DNA of 57,821 nucleotides from Campylobacterales bacterium (GTDB lineage Bacteria; Campylobacterota; Campylobacteria; Campylobacterales; QNZT01), in contig JALVVN010000041.1 in assembly GCA_027023405.1 (NCBI GenBank), positions 8,483 through 66,303 of the forward strand, written 5' to 3'. Position 1 is the first letter of the stretch. Every line of letters starts with the position of its first letter. Both the position numbers and the translations under genes were made by a program. The notes under the pieces are model-generated. The model saw only the letters and a program-made list of their open reading frames with translations. It did no database searches and was not told the origin of the DNA. This document shows positions 26,029-34,308 of the stretch, piece after piece.

Positions 26029-27858
26029 ATGTGTAAAAGAGTCCTATTTCTCACTCTTTTGCTCATCCTCTCCACACTACATGCAGGTCACATCAGCGAT
26101 CGATATCTCCAACGCGCACAACATAAACATGTAGCTGAATCTCATCGATGGCTCGGTCTCATCCACGCAACACATCACAAACACCCCTCGATTAATGATC
26201 CGACATTTTTGTTGAGCTACCCACACTTTACACCTCAAAGAGAGCTTCGATTGACACTCAAAGCGATTTTGGACACCAATCTGACCAAACGACAAAATGC
26301 TATCTGTAAATATCCGGCAAGAAGCTATTGGCTCATGCAGAAACTACACTTACCCGCTCAAACAATCTCCTTTCAAGAGTGTAAAGGTTTTGCAAAATAT
26401 CTCCAAAAAACTTCCGATGAGAATATCTCTCTGGTCTTTGCATCAGAAAATGTCGCTAACCCCTCCAGCATGATGGGGCATACCTTTTTTAAACTCTCCG
26501 GACACAATGCGTCAGGCAAAAAAGTCTCTCATGCTATCTCATTTTATACCGTCATCAATACCCTCAATATCCCTTGGCTTATTTTAAAAAGCACCCTCTT
26601 GGGCATGCCCGGATTTTTCTCCTTGCAACCCTATCAAGAGCAACTCTATCGAAACAATATCTTGGAAAATAGAAATGTATGGGAGTATCTATTGCGCTTG
26701 GATGAAGAGAGCAGACGACTACTTTACTACCATTTTTGGGAGCTCAAAGATACCCATCTCACCTATCTTTTTACCGGATACAACTGCGCCACCATCATCA
26801 ATGAGATGCTCTCTATCACTTCACTCGCACTCGTGGAATCACACGATTTGTGGATCACCCCGACAGATTTGGTCAAATCGGTCAATCGCCAAGAATGTGT
26901 CCAAAGTAGCAAGCTACTTCCCTCTGATATATGGTATCTCAAAATGCTTTTGCAAACGATCCCCACATCGCAAAAAGATGAGATCTATCACATTTTCCAT
27001 GCACACGCTTTTCAAAAACTCTCACACCTTACATTATCTCAAGATCCACTCCATAAAGTCGCAGAAGAGGCATTGATCATACACTATCAAAACTACCTCT
27101 ATCGACACCACAAGATCAACCATGCTACCTATCAAACAATTCGACACTACACCGCTCAGATAGCCAAGAGCCTTCATCACAAAACCATCGATCTCTCCCA
27201 CTATAAAAATCCGCTCAAAACTCCCGGTGATAGTCGCTTGACTCTCGGCTACCATTCAGGAGGAGAGATAGCGTTCAGCTTCCTCCCCGCCTCCCATACC
27301 CTCTCCTCAGACAATCGACAATACTTCAGCGAAACCGCATTAAAAATCGGTGAAATGCGTGCATCTCTTGCCAATCACTCCCTCCATATCGAACAAGTAA
27401 ACCTCTATAGTGTCACCTCGCTGACACCGTGGGATCCCTTCACACAACAAAAATCTTTTCACTTTGCATTGACCTATGAACCACACTATGATACAGATCT
27501 CACCCCTTACCATGCCTATAACCTCACTTTAGGAGCCGGTCTAACCAAACAGATTGGTAACGATCTCTTTCTCTTTTCACTCTTTAATGTCGGTGCAGCC
27601 TACGGTAAAAAGAGAGGATATTGGTATCTCTATCCTGATCTCGGCTTTATCCTCTACGAAGTGTGGAATATGAAAAGCCTCTTTCATTACAACTATGTCT
27701 ATCATCAACACAACAGCCACTCTGCCTATCATCATCTCACCCTTACACAATCACTCTTTTTGAGTCCAAAGCATAGTTTAGAGCTGAAAATGGATGCACG
27801 ACACAATAAACTCCATACACGAAAAGAGTATGCGTTTGAGTATGTTTATACATTTTAG
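26029..27858 (+). CDS. DUF4105 (Lnb N-terminal periplasmic domain) surface protein
   Basis: This 609 aa exported protein has a signal peptide (CKRVLFLTLLLILSTLHA). The DUF4105/Lnb-N domain is marked by FASENVANPSSMMGHTFFKLSG (about 138-157) and by YNCATIINEML near 250; the His and Cys of these two segments look like a NlpC/P60-like cysteine-hydrolase pair. The C-terminal ~220 residues are rich in alternating aromatic strands (FHFALTYEPHY, LFHYNYVYHQH, ending YAFEYVYTF) and look like an outer-membrane barrel with the classical terminal Phe. It may be an outer-membrane hydrolase. No clear SD precedes the ATG. The preceding lipoprotein remnant may be from the same unit. Confidence 0.8.
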   Translation: MCKRVLFLTLLLILSTLHAGHISDRYLQRAQHKHVAESHRWLGLIHATHHKHPSINDPTFLLSYPHFTPQRELRLTLKAILDTNLTKRQNAICKYPARSYWLMQKLHLPAQTISFQECKGFAKYLQKTSDENISLVFASENVANPSSMMGHTFFKLSGHNASGKKVSHAISFYTVINTLNIPWLILKSTLLGMPGFFSLQPYQEQLYRNNILENRNVWEYLLRLDEESRRLLYYHFWELKDTHLTYLFTGYNCATIINEMLSITSLALVESHDLWITPTDLVKSVNRQECVQSSKLLPSDIWYLKMLLQTIPTSQKDEIYHIFHAHAFQKLSHLTLSQDPLHKVAEEALIIHYQNYLYRHHKINHATYQTIRHYTAQIAKSLHHKTIDLSHYKNPLKTPGDSRLTLGYHSGGEIAFSFLPASHTLSSDNRQYFSETALKIGEMRASLANHSLHIEQVNLYSVTSLTPWDPFTQQKSFHFALTYEPHYDTDLTPYHAYNLTLGAGLTKQIGNDLFLFSLFNVGAAYGKKRGYWYLYPDLGFILYEVWNMKSLFHYNYVYHQHNSHSAYHHLTLTQSLFLSPKHSLELKMDARHNKLHTRKEYAFEYVYTF

Positions 27859-27875
27859 ACTTCAAGTAACTTATG

Positions 27876-27905
27876 GTAAAAAATTAAAATAATTTAATTT
27901 TTTAC
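27876..27905 (+). terminator. AT-only hairpin after the DUF4105 gene
   Basis: GTAAAAAATTAAA (27876-27888) and TTTAATTTTTTAC (27893-27905) form a perfect 13-bp stem with a 4-nt ATAA loop. The second arm itself contains the T-run, so it can end transcription from the left before the sigma-54 promoter that starts 6 nt further on. Confidence 0.6.
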
Positions 27906-27910
27906 ACAAT

Positions 27911-27928
27911 TTGGCATAGCTTTTGCTT
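27911..27928 (+). promoter_or_regulatory. sigma-54 promoter of flgB-flgC-fliE
   Basis: TTGGCATAGCTTTTGCTT has GG and GC elements exactly 12 nt apart, as in the RpoN consensus TGGCAC-N5-TTGCA. It lies about 36 nt before the flgB ATG. In Campylobacter and Helicobacter the rod/hook class (including flgB) is known to be RpoN-dependent through FlgSR, so both sequence and context agree. Confidence 0.85.
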
Positions 27929-27964
27929 CGCTTGCTTAAACAGAACTTGTCAAGGAGAGGTTTA

Positions 27965-28402
27965 ATGGGAATTTTGGATGTCGGTGCTTATGAAAAACTT
28001 GCGTCAAAGGCACTCCACTATCGACATATACGCTCTGATCTCATTTCGAGTAATATTGCCAATATCGATACACCTTTTTACAAGGCAAAAGATATCTCTT
28101 TTGAGCAGGCACTCGCGCTTGAGGCGCAGAAGCTTGAAGCGGTCAAAAGCCCTACACTCACACTAGCCAAAACCGATCCGGCACATCTTTCGCCCTTGCC
28201 GACGGACGAGAACGCTTTTGATCGCGCAACAATCTTTATGCGCCCTAATCATGCCCAGAGAAATGATGGAAATAGCGTCGATCTGGATATCGAAACGACA
28301 CAAATGAGCAAAAATGCCGTCATGATCAACGCCCTCAGCAATGCCCTCAAAAAGAGGATCTCATTAATGAAAACGGTCATCGATAGCACTTCGAGAGTCT
28401 AA
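27965..28402 (+). CDS. flgB: flagellar proximal rod protein FlgB
   Basis: FlgB forms part of the rod crossing the periplasm and is exported by the flagellar type III apparatus. The 145 aa protein shows the rod/hook N-terminal signature SDLISSNIANIDTPFYKAKDISFEQAL and the C-terminal helix motif NSVDLDIETTQMSKNAVMINALSNALKKRISLMKTVI. The start is ATG 27965 after AAGGAGAGG; an earlier in-frame start at 27923 would lie inside the promoter leader. First gene of flgBC-fliE. Confidence 0.95.
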   Translation: MGILDVGAYEKLASKALHYRHIRSDLISSNIANIDTPFYKAKDISFEQALALEAQKLEAVKSPTLTLAKTDPAHLSPLPTDENAFDRATIFMRPNHAQRNDGNSVDLDIETTQMSKNAVMINALSNALKKRISLMKTVIDSTSRV

Positions 28403-28417
28403 ATAAGGAGATAATAG

Positions 28418-28912
28418 ATGGGATTTTTGAGCAGTTTTGACATCAGTGGATATGGGCTCTCGGCAGAGCGAACCCGTATGAATATCATCTCCTCCAATAT
28501 CGCCAATGCCAACACCACACGAACTGCCGAAGGTGGTCCCTACCGACGCAGGGAGGTGATCTTCAAAGCAGTCAGCTTCGATGATACACTCAACCGCGCA
28601 CTAAGCAGAGAGCTTCATCTCAAAGAGGATGAAAATGCGCTGGATGATCCACTTCAACCTCGCTTTCCTACACCGCCTCTATCGACCGTTGTTGTAGATA
28701 AGATTGTGCGGGACGATTCACCGTTTAAGTTACGATTTGACCCAGAAAATCCCGATGCGGATGAAAATGGATACATTCAGCTCCCAAACATTAATCCGGT
28801 GATTGAAATGTCCGATCTCATAGAAGCGACGAGAGCTTACCAAGCCAATGTCAGTGCTTTTCAGAGCACCAAAAATATCGCCCAAAGTGCGATAGATATG
28901 TTAAAAGGATAG
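28418..28912 (+). CDS. flgC: flagellar proximal rod protein FlgC
   Basis: A rod subunit acting with FlgB, FlgF and FlgG. The 164 aa protein has the N-terminal DISGYGLSAERTRMNIISSNIANANTT motif and the C-terminal NPVIEMSDLIEATRAYQANVSAFQSTKNIAQSAIDML coiled-coil segment common to axial proteins. It follows flgB by 15 nt with a GGAGATAATAG ribosome site. Confidence 0.96.
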   Translation: MGFLSSFDISGYGLSAERTRMNIISSNIANANTTRTAEGGPYRRREVIFKAVSFDDTLNRALSRELHLKEDENALDDPLQPRFPTPPLSTVVVDKIVRDDSPFKLRFDPENPDADENGYIQLPNINPVIEMSDLIEATRAYQANVSAFQSTKNIAQSAIDMLKG

Positions 28913-28915
28913 TAG

Positions 28916-29215
28916 ATGAACCCGTTCGCGATACAGCCGACCACCTTTGATAACCTCACACACAGCAGTGCACCGGGCAAGGTGGAATCTTCCGGATCAG
29001 ACTTTATGTCGATCCTCAAGTCCACCATCGAAGATGTCAATCACAAACAGCAAGTCGCTGACAAAGCACTCGGCGAAATCGCCACAGGTGAGGTCAAAGA
29101 TCTCCACCAAGCCGCCATCGCCATCAACAAAGCGGAACTAAGCATGAAAGTGATGCTAGAAGTCCGCAACAAAGCCCTCAACGCCTACAAAGAGATCCTC
29201 AAAACACCGATGTAA
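28916..29215 (+). CDS. fliE: flagellar hook-basal body protein FliE
   Basis: FliE joins the MS ring to the rod and is needed for rod export. At 99 aa it has the FliE pattern: a variable N-terminus, then DFMSILKSTIEDVNHKQQVADKALGEIATGE, DLHQAAIAINKAELSMKVMLEVRNKALNAYKEILKTPM. It starts 3 nt after flgC. A short direct repeat of ATGTAATATT overlaps its stop (29210-29229). Confidence 0.95.
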   Translation: MNPFAIQPTTFDNLTHSSAPGKVESSGSDFMSILKSTIEDVNHKQQVADKALGEIATGEVKDLHQAAIAINKAELSMKVMLEVRNKALNAYKEILKTPM

Positions 29216-29260
29216 TATTGATGTAATATTTTTGTAGGGCACCTCTAATAATAGATTCAT

Positions 29261-29266
29261 TATAAT
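29261..29266 (+). promoter_or_regulatory. -10 box directly in front of ftsI
   Basis: TATAAT ends at 29266 and the ATG of ftsI begins at 29273, so initiation from this promoter would give a leaderless or nearly leaderless mRNA. There is no SD sequence before this ATG, which agrees with that. Read-through from the sigma-54 flagellar unit remains possible. Confidence 0.55.
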
Positions 29267-29272
29267 CAAGTA

Positions 29273-31045
29273 ATGAATCCGAATGAAAGCAAACGATTAA
29301 AAATCACCTTTATTTTTTTCCTGATCTTTGTCGCATTTTTAATCTTGGTCGGGGCGCTGATCCACATCGCCACCGACGATCGGAAACTCCCCAAGCTTGT
29401 CATCAGTGAGAGTGACAAGGCACTCAGAGGTTCGATTCTCTCTGCACAAGACTTCAAGATCGCCACGAGTAAAAAACTCTACAAAGCCGCCGTCGATACG
29501 CGCAATATCGATCCCGATAAAAAGGAGCTCTTCATCGAACTCTTCTCACTCTATAGCCATATGGACAAAGAGGAGGTACGCGAAAAAATCGACTCCAAAC
29601 AGGGCTATGTGATCCTCACCTACAAGCTCGACTCTCTCACCGCTCGCTATGTCAAACAGCTCGCCTCCAAACTCTTTGCACTCAAAGTCTTTCGCGAATA
29701 TACCGATCAAAAAGCGGGCATCAAATTTCTCCACGGTCTAAGTGTCATCGAGAGTGGAGAAAACCGCATCTACCCCCTCAAAGATACCCTCACACCCATC
29801 ATCGGCTATGTCAAGAAAAAAGAGGTTCACAACTACACCACTATTAGCGGTAAATATGGTTTGGAGAAGTATTATGACAGCGCGCTCGAAGGGCTTCAGA
29901 GTACCAAGATCAAGGGGCGAAGAGATGTGACGGGTCATATCATCCTCGATGATGAGAGTGTCGTCAAAAACCGTTACGACGGTTATGATGTGATCACCGC
30001 TATCTCTATCCCACTACAAAAGTCGATCGAGCAGATTTTGGATCGCTTCAAGGAGCAACTCCAAGCCAAAGAGATCATCGCCGCAGTGATGGACAGTGAA
30101 TCGGGCGATATCATCGCAGTTGCCAGCTCTAGGCGTTATGATATCACTCATGTCGAAAATGCCGATGCCCTGACCATCTCCGCCATCCGCTATATTTTTG
30201 AGCCCGGCTCCGTGATGAAGCCGATCATCTTCTCGCTCCTGCTCCAAAACCGACTCGTCACACTCGATGAGATCGTCCGCACCTACAACGGTTCCTTTCA
30301 ACTGGGGAACAAAATAATTACCGATGAGCATCGAAAAGCCTATATGAGTGCCCAAAATGTCATCGTCGAATCAAGTAATATCGGTATGGCACAACTCTCC
30401 CAACGCCTTGATGAACTGAGCTATTTTCAGGGATTGAGAGATTTTGGATTTGGGCAAAGGACGGGGATCGATCTCGCCTATGAACTACGAGGATCGATCC
30501 CCTCGATCCATCAGCTCAAAAACTCCGTCTTCAAAGCGACCGCCTCCTATGGATACGGTATCAAGGTCAATTTTTTTCAGCTACTCCAAGCCTACAATGT
30601 TTTTAACAACCGCGGTATCCTCCTCCAACCCAAGATCGCCCGCTACCTCCAATCCAAACTCAAAAAGCAGAAAATTGTCAGAAAAAAACCGATTCAAATC
30701 CTGAGCCAACGCGTCGTCGACGAGATGTACCGAACGCTTATCAAAACTGTCAATGAAGGTACCGGTCGCGCCACAAGAACAGAGGGGATCATCGTCGGAG
30801 GTAAAACAGGAACCGCACAAATCGCCGTGCACGGTATCTATGAAGATCTCTACAACAGCTCCTTTTTCGGCTTTGCCAACGGTCGAAACAACCGCTACAC
30901 CATCGGTGTCACCGTCATCGAACCCAATCCCGAAGGCAATGTCCACTTCGCCTCACACTCTGCCGTACCGGTCTTTAAGGCGATCATCGATCAGATGCTC
31001 TCGATGCACTACCTCACACCGCTACAAACTACTTCTGCTCCTTGA
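29273..31045 (+). CDS. ftsI: septal peptidoglycan transpeptidase FtsI (PBP3/PbpB)
   Basis: This is a class B penicillin-binding protein with one N-terminal TM (about 9-30), a PBP-dimerisation domain (RGSILSAQDF, ISGKYGLEKYYDSALEG) and a transpeptidase domain. The nucleophile Ser313 lies in PGSVMKP; SSN is in VIVESSNIGMA and KTGT starts at about 511 (GGKTGTAQ). The synteny flgB-flgC-fliE-ftsI is the same as in Campylobacter (flgB-flgC-fliE-pbpB), which supports FtsI rather than MrdA. No SD before the ATG. The last 17 nt overlap the convergent subtilase gene. Confidence 0.92.
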   Translation: MNPNESKRLKITFIFFLIFVAFLILVGALIHIATDDRKLPKLVISESDKALRGSILSAQDFKIATSKKLYKAAVDTRNIDPDKKELFIELFSLYSHMDKEEVREKIDSKQGYVILTYKLDSLTARYVKQLASKLFALKVFREYTDQKAGIKFLHGLSVIESGENRIYPLKDTLTPIIGYVKKKEVHNYTTISGKYGLEKYYDSALEGLQSTKIKGRRDVTGHIILDDESVVKNRYDGYDVITAISIPLQKSIEQILDRFKEQLQAKEIIAAVMDSESGDIIAVASSRRYDITHVENADALTISAIRYIFEPGSVMKPIIFSLLLQNRLVTLDEIVRTYNGSFQLGNKIITDEHRKAYMSAQNVIVESSNIGMAQLSQRLDELSYFQGLRDFGFGQRTGIDLAYELRGSIPSIHQLKNSVFKATASYGYGIKVNFFQLLQAYNVFNNRGILLQPKIARYLQSKLKKQKIVRKKPIQILSQRVVDEMYRTLIKTVNEGTGRATRTEGIIVGGKTGTAQIAVHGIYEDLYNSSFFGFANGRNNRYTIGVTVIEPNPEGNVHFASHSAVPVFKAIIDQMLSMHYLTPLQTTSAP

Positions 31046-33062
31046 TACTCTCATAAATATCATGCACTTGCAGATGCAACGGCACTGCTTTCATATTGCT
31101 CACACCTTCCCCTAACGGCATATTGCTCACGAGCGTGAAGTTGAGCCGATCGGGGATCTTCGTCCCTAAGATATGTAAGCGGTAGCGATGATCGGGATTG
31201 ATCTGAAACGCGATCTGCTCTTGGGGATCGAGATGGTTGGGTTTGGTCTGCTTGGCGTTGCGATCTGGGAAAAACTCATTTAGCGTATAGGGATAGATAT
31301 GCTTACCGCTATCCAAATCTTCCACATAGCTGTCAATATCATAGACCAACGCATCGCTGTCATAGACACTATCGACCCACGCAACTGTCACCCTCAAATC
31401 CCGATCATCGGATGATGGCACAAGATCGTAGGTGATATGCTCATTTTGGCGAATCTCTTCGAGCTTGACCAGATCACTCCCCTGCTCCATCGAATCGATC
31501 ACCTTTACCGCCTTGAGCGCATCCAACTCTCCAAAGCCACTCTTGAAATCGGGTCCCGGATTTTCGATATCTCGCGCTGTGTTGAAGATGATCGCTTTGA
31601 GTGTATCGACCCTTGGATTGGCGCCGTTGATCTCCTTGTAGCGCTGACTCAAGAGCGTGAGTGTTCCCGTGACTGCCGGTGCCGCCATCGATGTTCCGTA
31701 GAGTCTACCGTAGGAGTCATTATCCACTGCGTCGGGATTGACGATCGTCGAGAGGACATTGTAGCCATCTAGTGCGATATCGGGCTTGAGTCGTCCCCCT
31801 TTGATAGGGCCACGACTGCTAAAGTCGGCAACAGTATGGGTATTGTCATCCACTGCGGCGACGGTGATCACATTTTTGGCATTTGCGCCTCCTTTGATCA
31901 AGCCCCAGCGCGTAAAAGATCGATCATGGCGATACCTGCGCCCGTCATTGCCCGCCGCAATCACCGCAATGATATAGGGATTTTGAAAGATCAGCTTATC
32001 ACATGCTTCGGAGTCGCGATCATACTCGCCAATCCCCTCACTCCCCTCAAATCCGTAGGAGTGGTTGGAGATGAGTACATCATATTTGAGTAGCTCTTTA
32101 AGCGCATCAGCAAAATAGAGCTTGTGATAGTCCAGTGTATAGAGCTGTGCATCTACCGCAAAACCGTGCGACTCTTTGACCCTGATCCCACTCGATACCA
32201 GCGTACCGGCGGTGTGTGTTGCATGTTTGTTGAGCGGAGCATTTGAGAGATTGTGAATCTTTCCTGCCAACTCGATATGCGTATCCAAGACACGCCCTCC
32301 ATCTACAAGACCGATACGCATCCCTTCACCGTTGAGATAGTAAGGTGCACCCCACAACTTATCCACTTTCGCCTCTCTGGCACTCTGAAGATTTTCAACA
32401 TGAAAGAGCGTTCCTCGATCCACCGGAGCGATCTTCCGCCCCTTAAAATCCGGCAAATACTCGAGATCATTACTCTCTATATCCCCCTTGATATCCTCTA
32501 CCACCAACCCCTGATCTTTGGCATAATAGCCCACACTCTCAGGGCATGTGATCTCCAGAAGATCGCTATAATGATGATCCTCCCTCTTCAAAGTATCAAG
32601 ATGCTTTGTGACACGACACTCACCCTTTTGAAAGCTCACGGTTTCGTTGATATCGACATAGGCATTGAGTTCAAACCCCTTTTGGGTATCCCCCTTGTCA
32701 AGACTCACCTCAATGACGGGACGATCCCCCTCAAGCCCCAGACGATAATCCACCTTCCCCTCGATCTCTACATCCGACGCCAAACGCACCAATGCTCGAT
32801 CCCCTTGGATCTCATATTTGAGCGTTTCACTCTTTACCAAATGTCCGTTTTGATACTGATACGCAAAAATACTTCGACTCTCTTTTGGAGAGAGATAGTC
32901 CAGCAGGGCATAACCGTGGCGATACTTTTGACTCGTATCGGAAATCAACCCATGCCCTGAAGAGGAAGAAGGATTATCACCACTAGCCTCCCCTGCGGAA
33001 CCACCACCGCCACAACCTGCAAAAAGTATCGTCACCAAAACTATGCTTGTCAATTTATTCAT
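31029..33062 (-). CDS. subtilisin-like serine protease, lipoprotein (S8 family)
   Basis: This 677 aa exported protease has a lipobox LFAGC (Cys17) followed by a Gly/Ser linker, so it is probably anchored to a membrane surface. Residues 40-230 look like a propeptide/strand-rich domain with paired Cys (GECR, ITCPE). The S8 catalytic domain has Asp254 (GLVDGG), His283 (HATHTAGT), the oxyanion Asn372 (AAGNDG) and Ser458 (GTSMAAPA). A C-terminal jelly-roll-like domain with Asp-rich stretches follows. The catalytic triad is complete, so it should be active. It is a single gene at the edge of the accessory patch, with a clear strand switch on both sides. Confidence 0.9.
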   Translation of the reverse strand: MNKLTSIVLVTILFAGCGGGGSAGEASGDNPSSSSGHGLISDTSQKYRHGYALLDYLSPKESRSIFAYQYQNGHLVKSETLKYEIQGDRALVRLASDVEIEGKVDYRLGLEGDRPVIEVSLDKGDTQKGFELNAYVDINETVSFQKGECRVTKHLDTLKREDHHYSDLLEITCPESVGYYAKDQGLVVEDIKGDIESNDLEYLPDFKGRKIAPVDRGTLFHVENLQSAREAKVDKLWGAPYYLNGEGMRIGLVDGGRVLDTHIELAGKIHNLSNAPLNKHATHTAGTLVSSGIRVKESHGFAVDAQLYTLDYHKLYFADALKELLKYDVLISNHSYGFEGSEGIGEYDRDSEACDKLIFQNPYIIAVIAAGNDGRRYRHDRSFTRWGLIKGGANAKNVITVAAVDDNTHTVADFSSRGPIKGGRLKPDIALDGYNVLSTIVNPDAVDNDSYGRLYGTSMAAPAVTGTLTLLSQRYKEINGANPRVDTLKAIIFNTARDIENPGPDFKSGFGELDALKAVKVIDSMEQGSDLVKLEEIRQNEHITYDLVPSSDDRDLRVTVAWVDSVYDSDALVYDIDSYVEDLDSGKHIYPYTLNEFFPDRNAKQTKPNHLDPQEQIAFQINPDHRYRLHILGTKIPDRLNFTLVSNMPLGEGVSNMKAVPLHLQVHDIYESIKEQK

Positions 33063-33496
33063 ACCTTTATATCGGAAGAATGGAGGGTGACTTTAGGATA
33101 AGATTTGAGTATCTCTTTCTCTACAAAATTGTCAGAGACTTAGAAGGTACCTACTTAAACCCAAAATTTGCCTTAGAAATTAACAATCTTTAGCAAATCA
33201 TTTGGCTATGGGTATTTACAGGAAATTAAGGTTTAATTAACAAACACTTTGTTTGTTATTGCCAAATATGACAATTAACACACATTTTATGCGTCAATCA
33301 ACAAACTTCTGAGACAACAACTATTTTAAACTTGAAATTATTTTAATTCTCTACTGTAATAATTTAAATTTACAAATAGTTGCATCTTGGACATTATTAT
33401 TGTGCATTTTTTGTGTGTAATAATGATTGGTTTGGCGGGGTGTTTTAGATATAATGTGTATTAATAACTAGTTAAACTAAAATTTTAGGCAAGTCA
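33063..33496. other. AT-rich intergenic region at the edge of the accessory patch
   Basis: No credible gene is seen in 434 nt. It holds the repeat arm at 33155-33178, a perfect hairpin AACAAACA-CTT-TGTTTGTT (33239-33257), a 10-bp palindrome TAACTAGTTA (33465-33474), and a TATAAT at 33450-33455 that could serve the 107-aa ORF. Base composition is much lower in GC than the flanking subtilase and deaminase genes. The mixture of short palindromes and a repeat arm suggests past insertion and decay. Confidence 0.55.
33155..33178 (+). repeat. second copy of the palindromic-element arm
   Basis: The 24 nt starting TTAAACCCAAAATTTGC match the reverse complement of the right arm of the 101-269 element and its flank with one mismatch (A to C at position 18). 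Only one arm is present here. GAAGGTAC, which adjoins the arm in the first element, also occurs at 33143-33150 but on the other side, suggesting a rearranged or partial copy. Confidence 0.55.
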
Positions 33497-33820
33497 ATGA
33501 AACAAAAAATAGAGGTATGGTGTGAAGATAATTATGACTACATGAAAGATAAGAATTATCCTGCAAAAGTGGCAGAATTTTCAAGTAACAAAGAAGCATT
33601 AGATTATATTTATAATAAACTTGATGAGCAATTGTTGAAAATAGCTAAAAATTTTGAAAGTGTAGAAGACTTGATAAGAGCATATAAATTTGGTGGCACT
33701 AATTATTATATTCAAGATTCAACAAACGAACCAATAGGATTTTCTAGTTGGGATTATGTTGAAAAAAATGCAAAAAAATATTTAAAGATAGCAAAAAGTA
33801 GTGGATTGGCAGAAAAATAA
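33497..33820 (+). CDS. hypothetical protein, 107 aa, orphan
   Basis: This 107 aa soluble protein has no signal peptide or TM helix. It is rich in Lys, Tyr and Asn, with AT-rich codons unlike those of the core genes around it. Composition suggests a small alpha/beta protein (KIEVWCEDNYDYMKDK, EALDYIYNKLDEQLLKIA, DYVEKNAKKYLKIAKS). I recognise no motif. A TATAAT 41 nt upstream and a modest TAGG before the ATG support expression. It lies in the same low-GC patch as the toxin-antitoxin genes, so it was probably acquired with them. Confidence 0.6.
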   Translation: MKQKIEVWCEDNYDYMKDKNYPAKVAEFSSNKEALDYIYNKLDEQLLKIAKNFESVEDLIRAYKFGGTNYYIQDSTNEPIGFSSWDYVEKNAKKYLKIAKSSGLAEK

Positions 33821-33911
33821 GCTTTTGTTTAACAAATCCTTGGATGATGAAGAAGCTACCCTGTCGAGTTTTCTAACTTTACTTTGCTAAAACACTTTTA
33901 TGAATTAAAAA

Positions 33912-33944
33912 ACTTGATTAAGCAAAACCGCTTATTCATCAAGT
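33912..33944. other. imperfect hairpin in front of the toxin-antitoxin genes
   Basis: ACTTGATTAAGC (33912-33923) pairs with GCTTA-TTC-ATCAAGT (33930-33944) if three bases bulge out. A locally GC-richer tract (GTCGTCGTCTCGGACGCTTCGCTT) follows, which stands out in an AT-rich surrounding. It may be a terminator for the 107-aa ORF or the scar of an inserted element. Confidence 0.35.
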
Positions 33945-34071
33945 CAGTCGTCGTCTCGGACGCTTCGCTTACCGTTATAAAATCATTTCCAAAATAATTT
34001 TTCTTCAAATCTTGACAAAATGAATATTTTTGAATACAATATCAGTAATAATATCGCAAGGAGCTATTTTT

Positions 34072-34308
34072 ATGAAAACCGTAACAATGAGAGTTGATGA
34101 TTCTATCTATCAAATGATAAAAAGAGCTGCTGATGGAGAGCGAAGAAATATTTCTAACTTTATCGAATATGCAACGCTTCAATATCTAACTTCATCCCAA
34201 TATGTAAGTGATAACGAAATGAATGAGATACTAAATGATAAAGAGTTAGTTAAAAATTTAGAAATTGGTTTGCAGGAAGCTAAAAACGGAGAGTATGATA
34301 TTGTATGA
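34072..34308 (+). CDS. RHH/CopG-type antitoxin
   Basis: This 78 aa protein has a ribbon-helix-helix DNA-binding start (KTVTMRVDDSIYQMIKRAADGERRNISNFIEYA): one strand with alternating residues and two helices, as in CopG/RelB-type antitoxins. The C-terminal part (NEMNEILNDKELVKNLEIGLQEAKNGEYDIV) is the toxin-binding tail. The start is ATG 34072 after AAGGAG; an earlier in-frame start lacks a ribosome site. It overlaps the toxin gene by 14 nt. Antitoxin-toxin order and overlap imply autoregulation of the pair by the RHH domain. Confidence 0.85.
   Translation: MKTVTMRVDDSIYQMIKRAADGERRNISNFIEYATLQYLTSSQYVSDNEMNEILNDKELVKNLEIGLQEAKNGEYDIV

Noticed and set aside
29210-29229. Tandem ATGTAATATT repeat at the fliE stop as a phase-variation tract
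   Set aside because: Only two 10-nt units, one of them overlapping the stop codon; too few for slippage control and no frame switch would follow.
32253-32960. 235-aa open frame on the + strand inside the subtilase gene
   Set aside because: It lies opposite a gene with a complete catalytic triad and lipobox; no SD and no recognisable motif.
33821-34071. Small ORFs or an attC-like site before the toxin-antitoxin genes
   Set aside because: The frames are shorter than 20 codons without SD. The GC-richer tract does not show the paired simple sites of an integron attC, so only a hairpin was reported.
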